Translations under genes and position numbers: made by a program
Shown here: positions 6,359 through 13,388 of the stretch, piece by piece
How the letters are laid out: the number at the start of each line of letters is the position of its first letter
Position numbering within the stretch: the first letter of the stretch is position 1
The notes under the pieces: generated by a model
Seen by the model: only the letters and a program-made list of their open reading frames with translations
The model's database searches: none
What the model was told of the DNA's origin: nothing
NCBI GenBank assembly: GCA_035552095.1
Contig: DASZMA010000106.1
Coordinates: 1-17,471 of the forward strand
Origin: Bog-473 sp035552095
GTDB taxonomy: Bacteria > Actinomycetota > Acidimicrobiia > Acidimicrobiales > RAAP-2
DNA: 17,471 nt
Reading direction: 5' to 3'

Positions 6359-6454
6359 GCGCACCTCCTTTTGCCACCCTAACCCTCGGCCTCGGGAGCC
6401 GACCTGATCGCAGTGGTAAGGCGCGGCCCACCCAATGGGGTCAACCGTTCGTGG

Positions 6455-6532
6455 TGGTCGGGCTGCCCGGATTTGAACCGGGGACCTCTGCGTCCCGAAC
6501 GCAGCGCGCTAACCAAGCTGCGCCACAGCCCG
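6455..6532 (-). tRNA. tRNA-Pro (anticodon CGG), CCA encoded
   Basis: Minus-strand reading folds into a full cloverleaf: acceptor CGGGCTG/CAGCCCG, D-arm GCGC...GCGC around AGCTTGGTTA, anticodon stem CTGCG/CGCAG with loop TTCGGGA (anticodon CGG, reading CCG), T-arm CCCGG-TTCAAAT-CCGGG, discriminator A and an encoded CCA at 6457-6455. It begins 33 nt after the stop of the CorC-type gene on the same strand, so cotranscription is possible. Confidence 0.96.
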
Positions 6533-6565
6533 TCCGCCTCCCCGGAGGGAAGCAGGCCTGCCACC

Positions 6566-7453
6566 TTACTCCGAGGTCGTGGCAGTTCCATTGGGCGAGC
6601 TGACTTCGGACGGCTGGCCGAGCTGGGTGGCCACCACCTGGGCCACCCGCCGCTTGTCCATCTCCACCACCCGGAGCTCCCAGTCGCCCACCCGGACCTG
6701 TTCCCCCTCGGTCGGGATGTGCCCGAAGCGCTCGAAGAGCAGGCCACCCAGGGTGACGTACTCCCCGTCGGGCAGGTCGATGCCGAGGCGCTCGCGCACC
6801 ACGTCCACGTTGGTCTGGCCGTCGACCAGCCACCGGTTGGCGTCGACCCGCACGATCATCGCTTCCTCCTCGGCGTCGAACTCGTCATTGAGGTCGCCCA
6901 CCAGGGGTTCCAGCAGATCCTTGACCGTCAGCATCCCGGCCACGCCGCCGTACTCGTCCACCACCACCGCCACCGCCCGCCGGTGCTTGCGCATGTCGGC
7001 CAGGGCCTCGAGCACGCCCAGCGACTCAGGGACCAGATAGGGCTGGCGCACCCGGCGTGAGATCTCCAGCGGGCTGGGATCGGTGGCGTCCCGCCCCTGC
7101 GGCCCGTCCGGTCCGGTGCGGAAGATGTCGTTGACGAAGAGGATGCCAATCAGGTCGTCCAGGTCGTCGTGGACGACCGGGAAGCAGCTATGGCCCGAGG
7201 TGCGCACGGCCCGGGCGATGTCATCGGCGTGCACCGGGATGGTCAGGGCGACCACGTCCACCCGGGGCGTCATGACCTCGCGCACATCCATGTCGCGCAG
7301 GTCGGCCAGGGCCTCAATGATGATGCGCTCCTGCTCAGATGCTTCAGGGCTCTCCCCGGGGTGCGCCCCGGTTCCCGAGCCAGCCGAGGCAGCACGGCGC
7401 CAGAGGCGACGGGGTCGGCCAGGGGGTGGGGGTGTCTCTTTTCGGGTCGACAC
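6566..7453 (-). CDS. CorC/HlyC-type CBS-domain protein without membrane domain
   Basis: A 295-residue protein: a Pro/Arg-rich N-terminus, a linker with ERIIIEALADLRDMDVREVM, a CBS pair at about 57-185 (VMTPRVDVVAL opens the first, VVVDEYGGVAGMLT lies in the second) and a CorC_HlyC domain at about 198-280 (LVDGQTNVDVVRERLG, YVTLGGLL, VGDWELRVVEMD). The family is linked to divalent-cation efflux or magnesium homeostasis. CBS pairs bind adenine nucleotides. The DUF21 transmembrane domain found in many relatives is absent, so this is the soluble CorC/YbeX type and may act on a separate membrane partner. The GTG start at 7453 has no strong SD and lies 11 nt after the receiver-domain gene, so the two should be cotranscribed. 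YbeX-type proteins have also been tied to ribosome function. Confidence 0.92.
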   Translation of the reverse strand: MSTRKETPPPPGRPRRLWRRAASAGSGTGAHPGESPEASEQERIIIEALADLRDMDVREVMTPRVDVVALTIPVHADDIARAVRTSGHSCFPVVHDDLDDLIGILFVNDIFRTGPDGPQGRDATDPSPLEISRRVRQPYLVPESLGVLEALADMRKHRRAVAVVVDEYGGVAGMLTVKDLLEPLVGDLNDEFDAEEEAMIVRVDANRWLVDGQTNVDVVRERLGIDLPDGEYVTLGGLLFERFGHIPTEGEQVRVGDWELRVVEMDKRRVAQVVATQLGQPSEVSSPNGTATTSE

Positions 7454-7464
7454 GAGGTGTCGGA

Positions 7465-7920
7465 TCAGCTCGTGGGTTCGCTGCCCGCCTGGAGCTGGGG
7501 TCCGGCGCCCACCAGCACGGGCACGGGCATGAAGGAGTCGTCGAAATAGGTGCCGTCGTCCAGCAGGACCTTCACGGCCCGCCGCAGGCGCAGGGGGTCG
7601 AGCGGCTTGACCAGCCAGCCTTCGGCTCCCGAACGTCGGGCCAGGAAGACATCGGGTCGCCGGTCCAGCAACATCAGCACGGGGATGTGGTCCAGCGCGT
7701 CATAGGACTCCTGCAGGCGGAGCTCCAGGCAGACGGCCATGCCACCCATATTGCCCATCTGCATGTCGACGATGACCAGGTCGGGCGAGGCCTCGGTGAC
7801 GAAGGCGATGACCTCGGGACCCGTGGTCACGGCCCGCACCTCAATGTCGGGGCCACTGATGACTGCCTCAATCTCCTTGCGAAGGGTGGGCGCATCGCTG
7901 GCGACCAGGATGGTCTGCAC
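7465..7920 (-). CDS. Stand-alone response-regulator receiver domain, atypical
   Basis: A 151-residue protein consisting of one CheY-like receiver domain plus a ~30-residue tail, with no output domain. The phosphoacceptor is Asp52 (VIVDMQM) and the conserved Lys is 105 (LVKPLDP). Two other switch residues deviate: the first acidic residue of the usual DD pair is Ser (ILVASDAP), and the Thr/Ser after beta-4 is a Leu (VLMLLDRR). This suggests altered or phosphorylation-independent signalling. GTG 7920 is chosen over the upstream in-frame ATG at 7980 because beta-1 starts directly (VQTILVAS) and TAGTCT sits 7 nt ahead. It is the first gene of a probable operon with the CorC-type gene. No kinase is nearby. 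Confidence 0.87.
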   Translation of the reverse strand: MQTILVASDAPTLRKEIEAVISGPDIEVRAVTTGPEVIAFVTEASPDLVIVDMQMGNMGGMAVCLELRLQESYDALDHIPVLMLLDRRPDVFLARRSGAEGWLVKPLDPLRLRRAVKVLLDDGTYFDDSFMPVPVLVGAGPQLQAGSEPTS

Positions 7921-7927
7921 AACCCTG

Positions 7928-7933
7928 AGACTA
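7928..7933 (-). promoter_or_regulatory. Predicted -10 box of receiver-domain gene
   Basis: TAGTCT on the minus strand with a 7-nt gap to the GTG at 7920 matches TANNNT for a leaderless message. It falls in the 70-nt gap after the ArsA-like gene pair, giving this operon its own start. Confidence 0.45.
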
Positions 7934-7990
7934 TCGGACCCCGGTCGGGTCGCGGAAGCCCGCCTCGGCCTTTCGACCACCCTGGATGAG

Positions 7991-9079
7991 CTACAGGTCG
8001 GTGAAGAGGTGGTCGGCCGTGCGCTGCAGCCCGACTACGTCGTGCACGTCGTGGCCGAAAAGGGGGATCCGCCCCAAGGGCGCTGGCGCCACCTGGGCGG
8101 CCAGGCCGGCGAAGGCCAGCTCCTCGCGATCGGCCACCGCGTTCAGCCGGGCCAGGTTGGACTCCAGCGGGGCCAGCGCGTCGCCGCCGGCCCCGTCGGA
8201 TGCCCCGTCGGGTGCCCCCTCGGTGGAGGTCCCGTCGCCGAACCGGGGCTGAATCCGGTTGACCACCAGGGCCGCCGGCCTGATCTCCCGCTCCAGCAGT
8301 TTCTCGGCGAAGAAGCTGGCTTCGGCCACGGCGTCGGGCCGGGCCGAGGTCACCAGCACGAAGGCGGTGGCCGGGTCGGCCAGCAGCTCGCGCACCGCAC
8401 CGGCCCGGGTGCGGAACCCTTCCTCCATGCCCTCGAAGGCCTGGAAGAAGGCCACGGCGTCCTGCACGATCTCGGCGCCGGCCACCTTGGAGATGGTGCG
8501 CAGCAGGGCCTGGGCCGCTACCCCGACCGCCCGGAGCGACATGCGGGTGGGGAGCAGGAGGGCGCGGAACAGGCGGTTCTCCAGGAAGCGGGTCAGGCGG
8601 CGGGGGGCGTCGATCAGGTCCAGCGCGTTGCGGGTGGGCGGGGTGTCGACCACCACCACGTCGAACTCCTTGGAGTCGACCAGCTCGTACAGCTTCTCCA
8701 TCGCCATGTACTCCTGGGTGCCCGAGAGGGCGCCGGCCAGGTTCTGATAGAGCCGGTTGGCCAGGATCCCCTCGGCCTGTTCGGGCGTGCGGGCGTAGCG
8801 GTGGACCAGGTCGTCGAAGGTGCCCTTCGTATCGAGCATGAGGGCATGGAGGTGACCGGGCCAATCGCCCTGGACCTCCGTCGGCGTGTTGGGCAGGGAC
8901 TCCACTCCCAAAGAATCGGCCAGCCGCCGGGCCGGGTCCACCGTGACCACGCACGATCGCCGCCCGGCCCGCGCCGCGGCGAGGGCGAAGGTGGCCGACA
9001 CCGTCGTCTTGCCCACCCCGCCCGAGCCGCAGCACACCACCACCGTCCGCTCGGTCACCAACTCGTTGAGGGTGCTCAC
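7991..9079 (-). CDS. ArsA-like ATPase, second of pair (Rv3680/BagB-like)
   Basis: A 362-residue SIMIBI-class ATPase. The P-loop is GSGGVGKTT (18-26), with Ser19 where the signature lysine of deviant Walker A motifs (KGGxGK) should be, while Lys24 and Thr25 are intact. VTVDPARRLADSLG is switch-I-like and VVVDTPPTRNALD contains the switch-II Asp. A ~20-residue Gly/Ala/Asp-rich loop follows VVNRIQPRF. It matches the second ArsA-like protein of the M. tuberculosis Rv3679/Rv3680 pair, which also lacks that lysine and forms a complex with the first. The usual label 'arsenite/anion transporter ATPase' is doubtful, since no membrane partner or arsenic gene is near. The GTG start overlaps the upstream stop as GTGA, so translation is coupled and equal stoichiometry is likely. 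Confidence 0.9.
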   Translation of the reverse strand: MSTLNELVTERTVVVCCGSGGVGKTTVSATFALAAARAGRRSCVVTVDPARRLADSLGVESLPNTPTEVQGDWPGHLHALMLDTKGTFDDLVHRYARTPEQAEGILANRLYQNLAGALSGTQEYMAMEKLYELVDSKEFDVVVVDTPPTRNALDLIDAPRRLTRFLENRLFRALLLPTRMSLRAVGVAAQALLRTISKVAGAEIVQDAVAFFQAFEGMEEGFRTRAGAVRELLADPATAFVLVTSARPDAVAEASFFAEKLLEREIRPAALVVNRIQPRFGDGTSTEGAPDGASDGAGGDALAPLESNLARLNAVADREELAFAGLAAQVAPAPLGRIPLFGHDVHDVVGLQRTADHLFTDL

Positions 9080-10080
9080 TCCGGCTCCTCGCCGTTGAGG
9101 TCGCCCACGGCCGCACCCAATGCCTCGGCCAGGGTGTCGGTCTCGGCCCGCCCGATGCTCGCCGCGCCGACCGAGGGCACCAGCAGCTGGGGCAGCGGCA
9201 GGTCGCGGGCCAGCCGCTCCAGCTGGGAAGCCGAAATGGCGTGCCGCTCCAGTCGGAAGAGGCGGGCCTCCTCCAGGGCGCGCAGGTGGGCCGGGTCCAC
9301 CGTCAGTCCTGAGCTGGCCGCGACCTCGGCCGCCGGCTGGTCCAGCCCGACCGGGGCGGGGTCGCAGGCGTTGACGATGACCGGACCGAGCTGCACCCCG
9401 GCCTTGTCCTCCAGCGTGAAGGCCGACTCAATCGTCTCGCTGACCGGCATCTCCTCGGGCAGGGTGACCAGCATCACCCGGCACCGGGCCGGGTCCGACA
9501 GCAGGTCGACCACGTCCTGGGCCTGGCTGCGCAGGGGACCGCCACGGGCCGCGTTGACCAGTCCGGCCGCCGAGGTGAGAAAGGTGATGGCATGGCCGGT
9601 GGCCGGGGCATCGACCACGATCAGGTCGGCCATCTCGTCGCGCTCCAACTGCTTGACCTTGCCCAGGACGAGCACGTCCCGGATGCCGGGGATGGCGGTG
9701 GACACCACATCGACCACGCCCGAACTGACCAGCCGCTTCGAGATCCGCTTGAGCCCGTGGTCCACCAGGTACTCCACCAGCGCGTCGTCGGGGGTGATCC
9801 GCCGGGCCCGGACCCAGCGCTGCGCCGGGCCCCCGGCGCCTGCGTGCTCGGGTTGGACGGCGTGCTCGGCTTGGAGCTCGACCTCCTCGTAGCCCAGATC
9901 GTCCTTCAGGTCGAAGGCCCCGGTGATGCCGGACTTGCCCTCCAGCTCCACGATGAGCACGGACAGACCGTGGCGACTGGCCATGCGTGCGATGGCTGCC
10001 GTCATGGTCGTCTTGCCCACCCCGCCCTTGCCGGCCACGATCAAAATGTGGCTTTGCCGGCAGAAGGTCTCCACGTCCAT
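9076..10080 (-). CDS. ArsA-like ATPase, first of pair (Rv3679/BagA-like)
   Basis: A 334-residue SIMIBI ATPase with a complete deviant Walker A GKGGVGKTT (17-25; signature Lys18, P-loop Lys23). LIVELEGKSG follows beta-2 and LIVVDAPATGHAITFL carries the switch-II Asp. The segment DDALVEYLVDHGLKRISKRL, then IPGIRDVLVLGKVKQLE, is characteristic of the actinobacterial Rv3679 branch. It would pair with the product of the overlapping downstream gene, supplying the only signature lysine of a heteromeric ATPase. The frame is open far upstream (to 11118), but ATG 10080 puts the P-loop at the normal distance and has TACGCT 9 nt before it; ATG 10128 is a possible longer start. It is divergent from whiB across 141 bp, suggesting shared or redox-linked control. 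Confidence 0.9.
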   Translation of the reverse strand: MDVETFCRQSHILIVAGKGGVGKTTMTAAIARMASRHGLSVLIVELEGKSGITGAFDLKDDLGYEEVELQAEHAVQPEHAGAGGPAQRWVRARRITPDDALVEYLVDHGLKRISKRLVSSGVVDVVSTAIPGIRDVLVLGKVKQLERDEMADLIVVDAPATGHAITFLTSAAGLVNAARGGPLRSQAQDVVDLLSDPARCRVMLVTLPEEMPVSETIESAFTLEDKAGVQLGPVIVNACDPAPVGLDQPAAEVAASSGLTVDPAHLRALEEARLFRLERHAISASQLERLARDLPLPQLLVPSVGAASIGRAETDTLAEALGAAVGDLNGEEPE

Positions 10081-10089
10081 GTGGGGCTG

Positions 10090-10095
10090 AGCGTA
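10090..10095 (-). promoter_or_regulatory. Predicted -10 box of ArsA-like operon
   Basis: TACGCT on the minus strand, 9 nt ahead of the ATG at 10080. It is the same hexamer as before three other genes here. No SD precedes the ATG, and no convincing -35 is seen. Confidence 0.4.
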
Positions 10096-10150
10096 GTGGC
10101 GGCATCGGCGGACAGGATTGACCGGCATTGAAAGAGCCAGGTCAGAGGCC

Positions 10151-10180
10151 TTGAACCCGTTGGCAACACAGCGATAGGTT
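10151..10180 (+). promoter_or_regulatory. Predicted housekeeping-type promoter of whiB
   Basis: TTGAAC (10151-10156) and TAGGTT (10175-10180) are separated by 18 nt, the best two-part promoter in the window. Transcription would start near 10187, leaving a ~35-nt leader with a G-rich SD-like run before ATG 10222. Confidence 0.55.
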
Positions 10181-10221
10181 GGCGCCGGAGGGGGATTTCG
10201 GGTGCCCAATCGGGGGGTTAC

Positions 10222-10479
10222 ATGCGCCAGGGAACAGATATGTGGCAAGCAAAAGCAGCTTGTCGAGGACCGCAGTCGTCGGCGTTCTTCCCGCCTTCGC
10301 ACGCTGAGCGGAAGGAAGAGAAGGCTTCTCGCGAACTGCGGGCCAAGGCCATTTGCAATGACTGCCACGTCCGGGGGGACTGTCTCGACTACGCCATCAG
10401 GATCCGTGAACCACACGGCATCTGGGGCGGTCTGAACGAGGTCGAGCGCAAGACGGTGATGGACCGACGAGCCAGCTGA
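10222..10479 (+). CDS. WhiB-family Fe-S transcriptional regulator
   Basis: An 85-residue WhiB-like protein. Four cysteines (14, 45, 48, 54; the last three as CNDCHVRGDC) ligate a [4Fe-4S] cluster sensitive to O2 and NO. GIWGGLNEVER (66-76) is the hallmark turn, followed by a basic stretch for DNA contact. WQAKAACRG, FFPP and the ARKAIC-like region (RAKAICNDC) are typical. WhiB proteins bind the sigma-A C-terminal domain and tune housekeeping promoters. The start may be ATG 10222 (GGGGGG upstream) or ATG 10240 (AGGGA upstream); both keep all cysteines. It is divergent from the ArsA-like pair; M. tuberculosis has WhiB4 next to the equivalent pair, but by overall motif this protein seems closer to the WhiB1/WhiB2 type, so orthology to WhiB4 should not be assumed. 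Confidence 0.96.
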   Translation: MRQGTDMWQAKAACRGPQSSAFFPPSHAERKEEKASRELRAKAICNDCHVRGDCLDYAIRIREPHGIWGGLNEVERKTVMDRRAS

Positions 10480-10505
10480 GGCGCGTCGGGGGCTAACCCC
10501 GGGGG

Positions 10506-11417
10506 CTAACTGGCTGCTGGCCGAGAGATCGCCATTTTGGCGTCCGCCGCCGCGACGCCGCGAGTGTCGCAGACGGCCGCCGGGCGCTGACCGGTCACCG
10601 TGCAGATGGCGGCGGTGATCTCGTTGGCTGCCCCCACCACGGCCTGGGTCACCGGGCTGGCCGGGAAGGCCAGGTCGGCCACGATGTCGGACTGGCTCAG
10701 CCCGTCCAGCACCGAGGGCGCGAAGGCCGATCCGATGAGGGTGTAGTGGTTGGCCACGTCGAGCAGGGGGAACGTCGACTTCGAGGTGTCGTAGGCCTCG
10801 ACCGATGCCGCCTGGCGGGCGGTCGGCGTCTGCAGGGCGGTGTAGCCGCCCCCGGTCGGATCGAGCGAGCCATAGCGCTCCACTGTCTGCAGGTCGAGCC
10901 AGAGGCTGGTGTACCGCGCCTGCCAGAAGGTGAAGGTGGAGGTGTCGGAGAAGGCCACCGACGAGCCCGATTGGGCCAGGCCGAGCTGAGTGAACGTGCC
11001 GAAGCGCGAGAGGGCGACGACCACCGGCCAGCTCTCGGCGGCGGCGTAGGGGGCGAACTCGGCGCCGTAGAAGAACACCACCGGGAGGTTGGCCACCCCG
11101 CGCGGGGACGCCACCCATAGGGCCGGGTTGTTGGTCGGCAACGGCGGGCTGATCGGTCCGGCCGTGGCGGTTACGCCCACGGCGTCCACCGTGGCGGTGG
11201 GGATGTGGCCGATCGTCTGGAGGAGGGACGTCGGGGCCGGCGTGAAGATCTCCCCGCTCGGCGTCTGGTCGGCCCCGTTGTCGTTGCGGATGAGCACCAG
11301 CACCGCCACCAGGATGGTGGCCACAATGATGAGCCCGAGGGCCACATAGCGCCGGGGGATGGCGTGCACGGCGGGTGCCGCCACCGGCTCGTGGGGACTG
11401 AGGACCATGGGGTGCAT
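10506..11417 (-). CDS. Membrane-anchored DUF929-like (thioredoxin-fold) protein lacking CxxC
   Basis: A 303-residue protein with one membrane anchor (about 24-43, VALGLIIVATILVAVLVLI) and a large extracytoplasmic part. LPVVFFYGAEFAPYAAAESW (111-130), VALSRFGTF and STFTFWQARYTSLW match DUF929 (PF06053) as I remember it, a family whose YxGAExCPYCAAERW motif carries a redox-active CPYC. Here both motif cysteines are Ala (122 and 125), confirmed by GCC codons in the DNA, so thiol-disulfide exchange at that site is impossible. Two Cys near the C-terminus (272 and 283) remain. It may be a structural or binding derivative, or have shifted its active site. The start is ambiguous: ATG 11417, GTG 11420 or ATG 11408. 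It is convergent with whiB and divergent from the NUDIX gene. Confidence 0.78.
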   Translation of the reverse strand: MHPMVLSPHEPVAAPAVHAIPRRYVALGLIIVATILVAVLVLIRNDNGADQTPSGEIFTPAPTSLLQTIGHIPTATVDAVGVTATAGPISPPLPTNNPALWVASPRGVANLPVVFFYGAEFAPYAAAESWPVVVALSRFGTFTQLGLAQSGSSVAFSDTSTFTFWQARYTSLWLDLQTVERYGSLDPTGGGYTALQTPTARQAASVEAYDTSKSTFPLLDVANHYTLIGSAFAPSVLDGLSQSDIVADLAFPASPVTQAVVGAANEITAAICTVTGQRPAAVCDTRGVAAADAKMAISRPAAS

Positions 11418-11444
11418 CACGTTAGACCAGGGCTTCGGGGCGTC

Positions 11445-11473
11445 TTGGGGCGCCCGCCCCTGACCGGTAGCCT
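11445..11473 (+). promoter_or_regulatory. Predicted promoter of NUDIX-MBL operon (leaderless)
   Basis: TTGGGG (11445-11450), a 17-nt spacer and TAGCCT (11468-11473), then 7 nt to GTG 11481 with no SD. Spacing fits a transcript beginning at or one base from the start codon. Confidence 0.5.
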
Positions 11474-11480
11474 CCCTGAC

Positions 11481-12440
11481 GTGCCTCCCGACCCCGCTTC
11501 CGATGCCGTGGCCATCCGCCCGGCGGCCACCGTCATGCTGGTGCGCGATGCGGCTGAGCCGGCCGTCGATGACAGCCCGCTCGAGGTGCTCATGGTCCGG
11601 CGCAACCTGCGCTCGGACTTCGTGGGCGGGGCCTATGTGTTCCCGGGGGGCGCGGTGGACCCGGCCGACAGCGGTCCCGAGGCCGAGGCGACCTGCGTGG
11701 GCCGGAGCGATGCCGGCGCCAGCGCGCTGCTCGGCGTGGCGACCGGTGGGTTGGCCTACTGGATCGCCGCGCTGCGAGAGACCTTCGAGGAGGCTGGACT
11801 GCTGCTGGCCGAGCGGGCCGGTGGTCCGGCCTTGTTGGCCGGCGACCCGGTGGAAGCGGCGCGCTTCGTGGAGGAGCGGGCGGCGGTGAACGCCGGCACC
11901 CGGCGTTTTCTCGACCTGTGCCGGGATGAGGCGCTCCTCCTCCAAGTGGGCGACGTGCACTACTTCGCCCACTGGATCACCCCGCCCGGCGCGCCGCGCC
12001 GTTTCGACACCCGCTTCTTCGTGGCCGCGGCCCCGCCCAGTCAGCAGGCCGCCCACGATGCGGGGGAGACCATCGCCGAGACGTGGATCTCCCCGCGCCA
12101 GGCCCTGGCCGGCCACCGGGACGGCGTGTTCGAAATGATCTTCCCCACCATCCGCAACCTGCAGGCCATCAGCCGCTTTGAGACCAGCGCGGCGCTGCTG
12201 GCGGCGGCCGCCGCCGCATCGAGCTCGGTCCCGACCATTGAACCCCGGGTGGTCGCCGACGGCAACGGGGTCCGCATTGTGCTGCCCGGTGACGAGGGCT
12301 ACGAGTTCGCCCCGCCGACGTCAGGGTTCGAAGGCGGCCCGGCCAACTACAACGACGCCGTGCGGGCCATCTCCCGGGCGGCCAACCAGGCCGAGCCGCC
12401 GCCACCCGTCAGCGCACCTCCGGGCGGCACCGCCCCTTGA
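11481..12440 (+). CDS. NUDIX hydrolase with interrupted NUDIX box (CoA pyrophosphatase-like)
   Basis: A 319-residue NUDIX protein. FVGGAYVFPGGAVDPADS starts the NUDIX region, but the catalytic helix RETFEEAG (99-106) comes about 40 residues later instead of directly, so an insertion splits the box. This layout is typical of NUDT19/RP2-like and actinobacterial relatives (for example the Rv3672c type, by memory), which cleave CoA, acyl-CoA or other nucleoside diphosphates linked to a moiety X. Glu100, Glu103 and Glu104 are available to bind Mg. The GTG start at 11481 is chosen for the -10 box 7 nt upstream; the frame is open further back to 11205 but that stretch is the divergent promoter region. 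The stop overlaps the next start as TTGA, indicating coupling with the MBL gene. Confidence 0.9.
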   Translation: MPPDPASDAVAIRPAATVMLVRDAAEPAVDDSPLEVLMVRRNLRSDFVGGAYVFPGGAVDPADSGPEAEATCVGRSDAGASALLGVATGGLAYWIAALRETFEEAGLLLAERAGGPALLAGDPVEAARFVEERAAVNAGTRRFLDLCRDEALLLQVGDVHYFAHWITPPGAPRRFDTRFFVAAAPPSQQAAHDAGETIAETWISPRQALAGHRDGVFEMIFPTIRNLQAISRFETSAALLAAAAAASSSVPTIEPRVVADGNGVRIVLPGDEGYEFAPPTSGFEGGPANYNDAVRAISRAANQAEPPPPVSAPPGGTAP

Positions 12441-13357
12441 CCCCGCCGGTGCCGCCGGTGCCGAAGATCCCAGCGGTGCCGGACTTCGGGGTCGGGCCGG
12501 CGCCGGTCGTGGGCACTCCGGTCGAGCTGGCCCCGGGCCTCGTTCGCCTGACCGCCCCCAACCCGGGCCTCATGACCGGCCCGGGGACCAACACTTATCT
12601 CATTGGCACGAACGCGCTGGCCGTGGTCGACCCCGGCCCCGACCATGCGGGCCACCGCCAGCTGATCCTCGAGGCGGCCGCGGGCCGCGGGTCGATCCGC
12701 TGGGTGCTGGTCACCCACACCCACGTCGACCATGCGCCGGGTGCCGCGGCTCTGGCCGAGGCCACGGGCGCCCAGGTAATCGGGTTTGGTCCCGCCGACG
12801 GGTTCGCCCCCGACCTGACCGTGGGCGAGGGGTGGACGTTGCGGCTGTCCGGTTCCGCCAGCCGGACCGTGCAAGCGGTGCATACCCCGGGGCACGCCTC
12901 GGATCACGTCTGCTGGCTCCTCCCGGAGAGCCGGACTCTGTTGACCGGGGACCATGTCATGCACGGCTCCACCGTCGTCATCCGCCCACCCGACGGGGAT
13001 CTCGGGCAGTACCTGGCCAGCCTGGACCGGTTGCGCCACTTCGATCCGCCCTTGCGCACCCTGGCCCCGGGTCACGGCCGGCTGATGGAGCACGTCGACG
13101 AGGTGGCCGGCGCTCTGATCGCCCACCGCCTGGGCCGGCACGAGCGCGTGGCTGAGGCCCTGGGCACCGTGACCACGGCCACGGTGGACGATCTGCTGCC
13201 CTCGGTCTACGAGGACGTCAGCCAGCCCCAACTGCCGGTGGCTCGATTCTCACTCTGGGCCCACCTACGCCACCTGTCCGCGCAGGGTCGGGCGGAGGCG
13301 GTCGACGCTGCGTCGGGCGACGACACCATTGAGACGGTGTGGCGCGCCGTGGCGTGA
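12437..13357 (+). CDS. Metallo-beta-lactamase-fold hydrolase (LACTB2-like)
   Basis: A 306-residue MBL-fold protein with the dinuclear metal motif HTHVDH (His94, His96, Asp98, His99), then TPGHASDHVC with the next His, LLTGDHVMHG with the bridging Asp, and LAPGHGRLM with the last His. The C-terminal ~80 residues (ALIAHRLGRHERVAEAL onward) form a winged-helix tail as in LACTB2 and the Rv3677c-type proteins. Substrates could be RNA or small esters/thioesters; the sequence does not decide. The TTG start overlaps the NUDIX stop (TTGA) and is followed by a Pro-rich stretch (TPPVPPVPKIPAVPD) before the conserved core. It lies in an operon with the NUDIX gene, an association also seen near Rv3672c-Rv3677c in M. 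tuberculosis. Confidence 0.92.
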   Translation: MTPPVPPVPKIPAVPDFGVGPAPVVGTPVELAPGLVRLTAPNPGLMTGPGTNTYLIGTNALAVVDPGPDHAGHRQLILEAAAGRGSIRWVLVTHTHVDHAPGAAALAEATGAQVIGFGPADGFAPDLTVGEGWTLRLSGSASRTVQAVHTPGHASDHVCWLLPESRTLLTGDHVMHGSTVVIRPPDGDLGQYLASLDRLRHFDPPLRTLAPGHGRLMEHVDEVAGALIAHRLGRHERVAEALGTVTTATVDDLLPSVYEDVSQPQLPVARFSLWAHLRHLSAQGRAEAVDAASGDDTIETVWRAVA

Positions 13358-13388
13358 CGGGGCGACGGCCCGATCCCCCGACGGGACC

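Noticed and set aside
7739..9892. Open plus-strand frame of over 700 codons
   Set aside because: It lies opposite the receiver and ArsA-like genes, whose motifs are unmistakable. The frame is Arg/Gly/Pro-biased with no domain and is a high-GC shadow.
7991..10080. Arsenic-resistance operon
   Set aside because: The ATPases are ArsA-like in fold, but no arsR, arsB/acr3 or arsC is nearby, and the pair matches the actinobacterial Rv3679/Rv3680 type instead.
10488..10510. Bidirectional terminator between whiB and the DUF929-like gene
   Set aside because: GGGG-CTAA-CCCC is only a 4-bp stem, without a T-run; the 10-nt direct repeat GGGGGCTAAC is noted but its meaning is unclear.
10129..11118. N-terminal extension of the first ArsA-like frame and of the DUF929 frame beyond their chosen starts
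   Set aside because: These extensions run across the whiB region or the opposing NUDIX gene and lack protein-like composition; the -10 boxes and domain starts favour the shorter versions.
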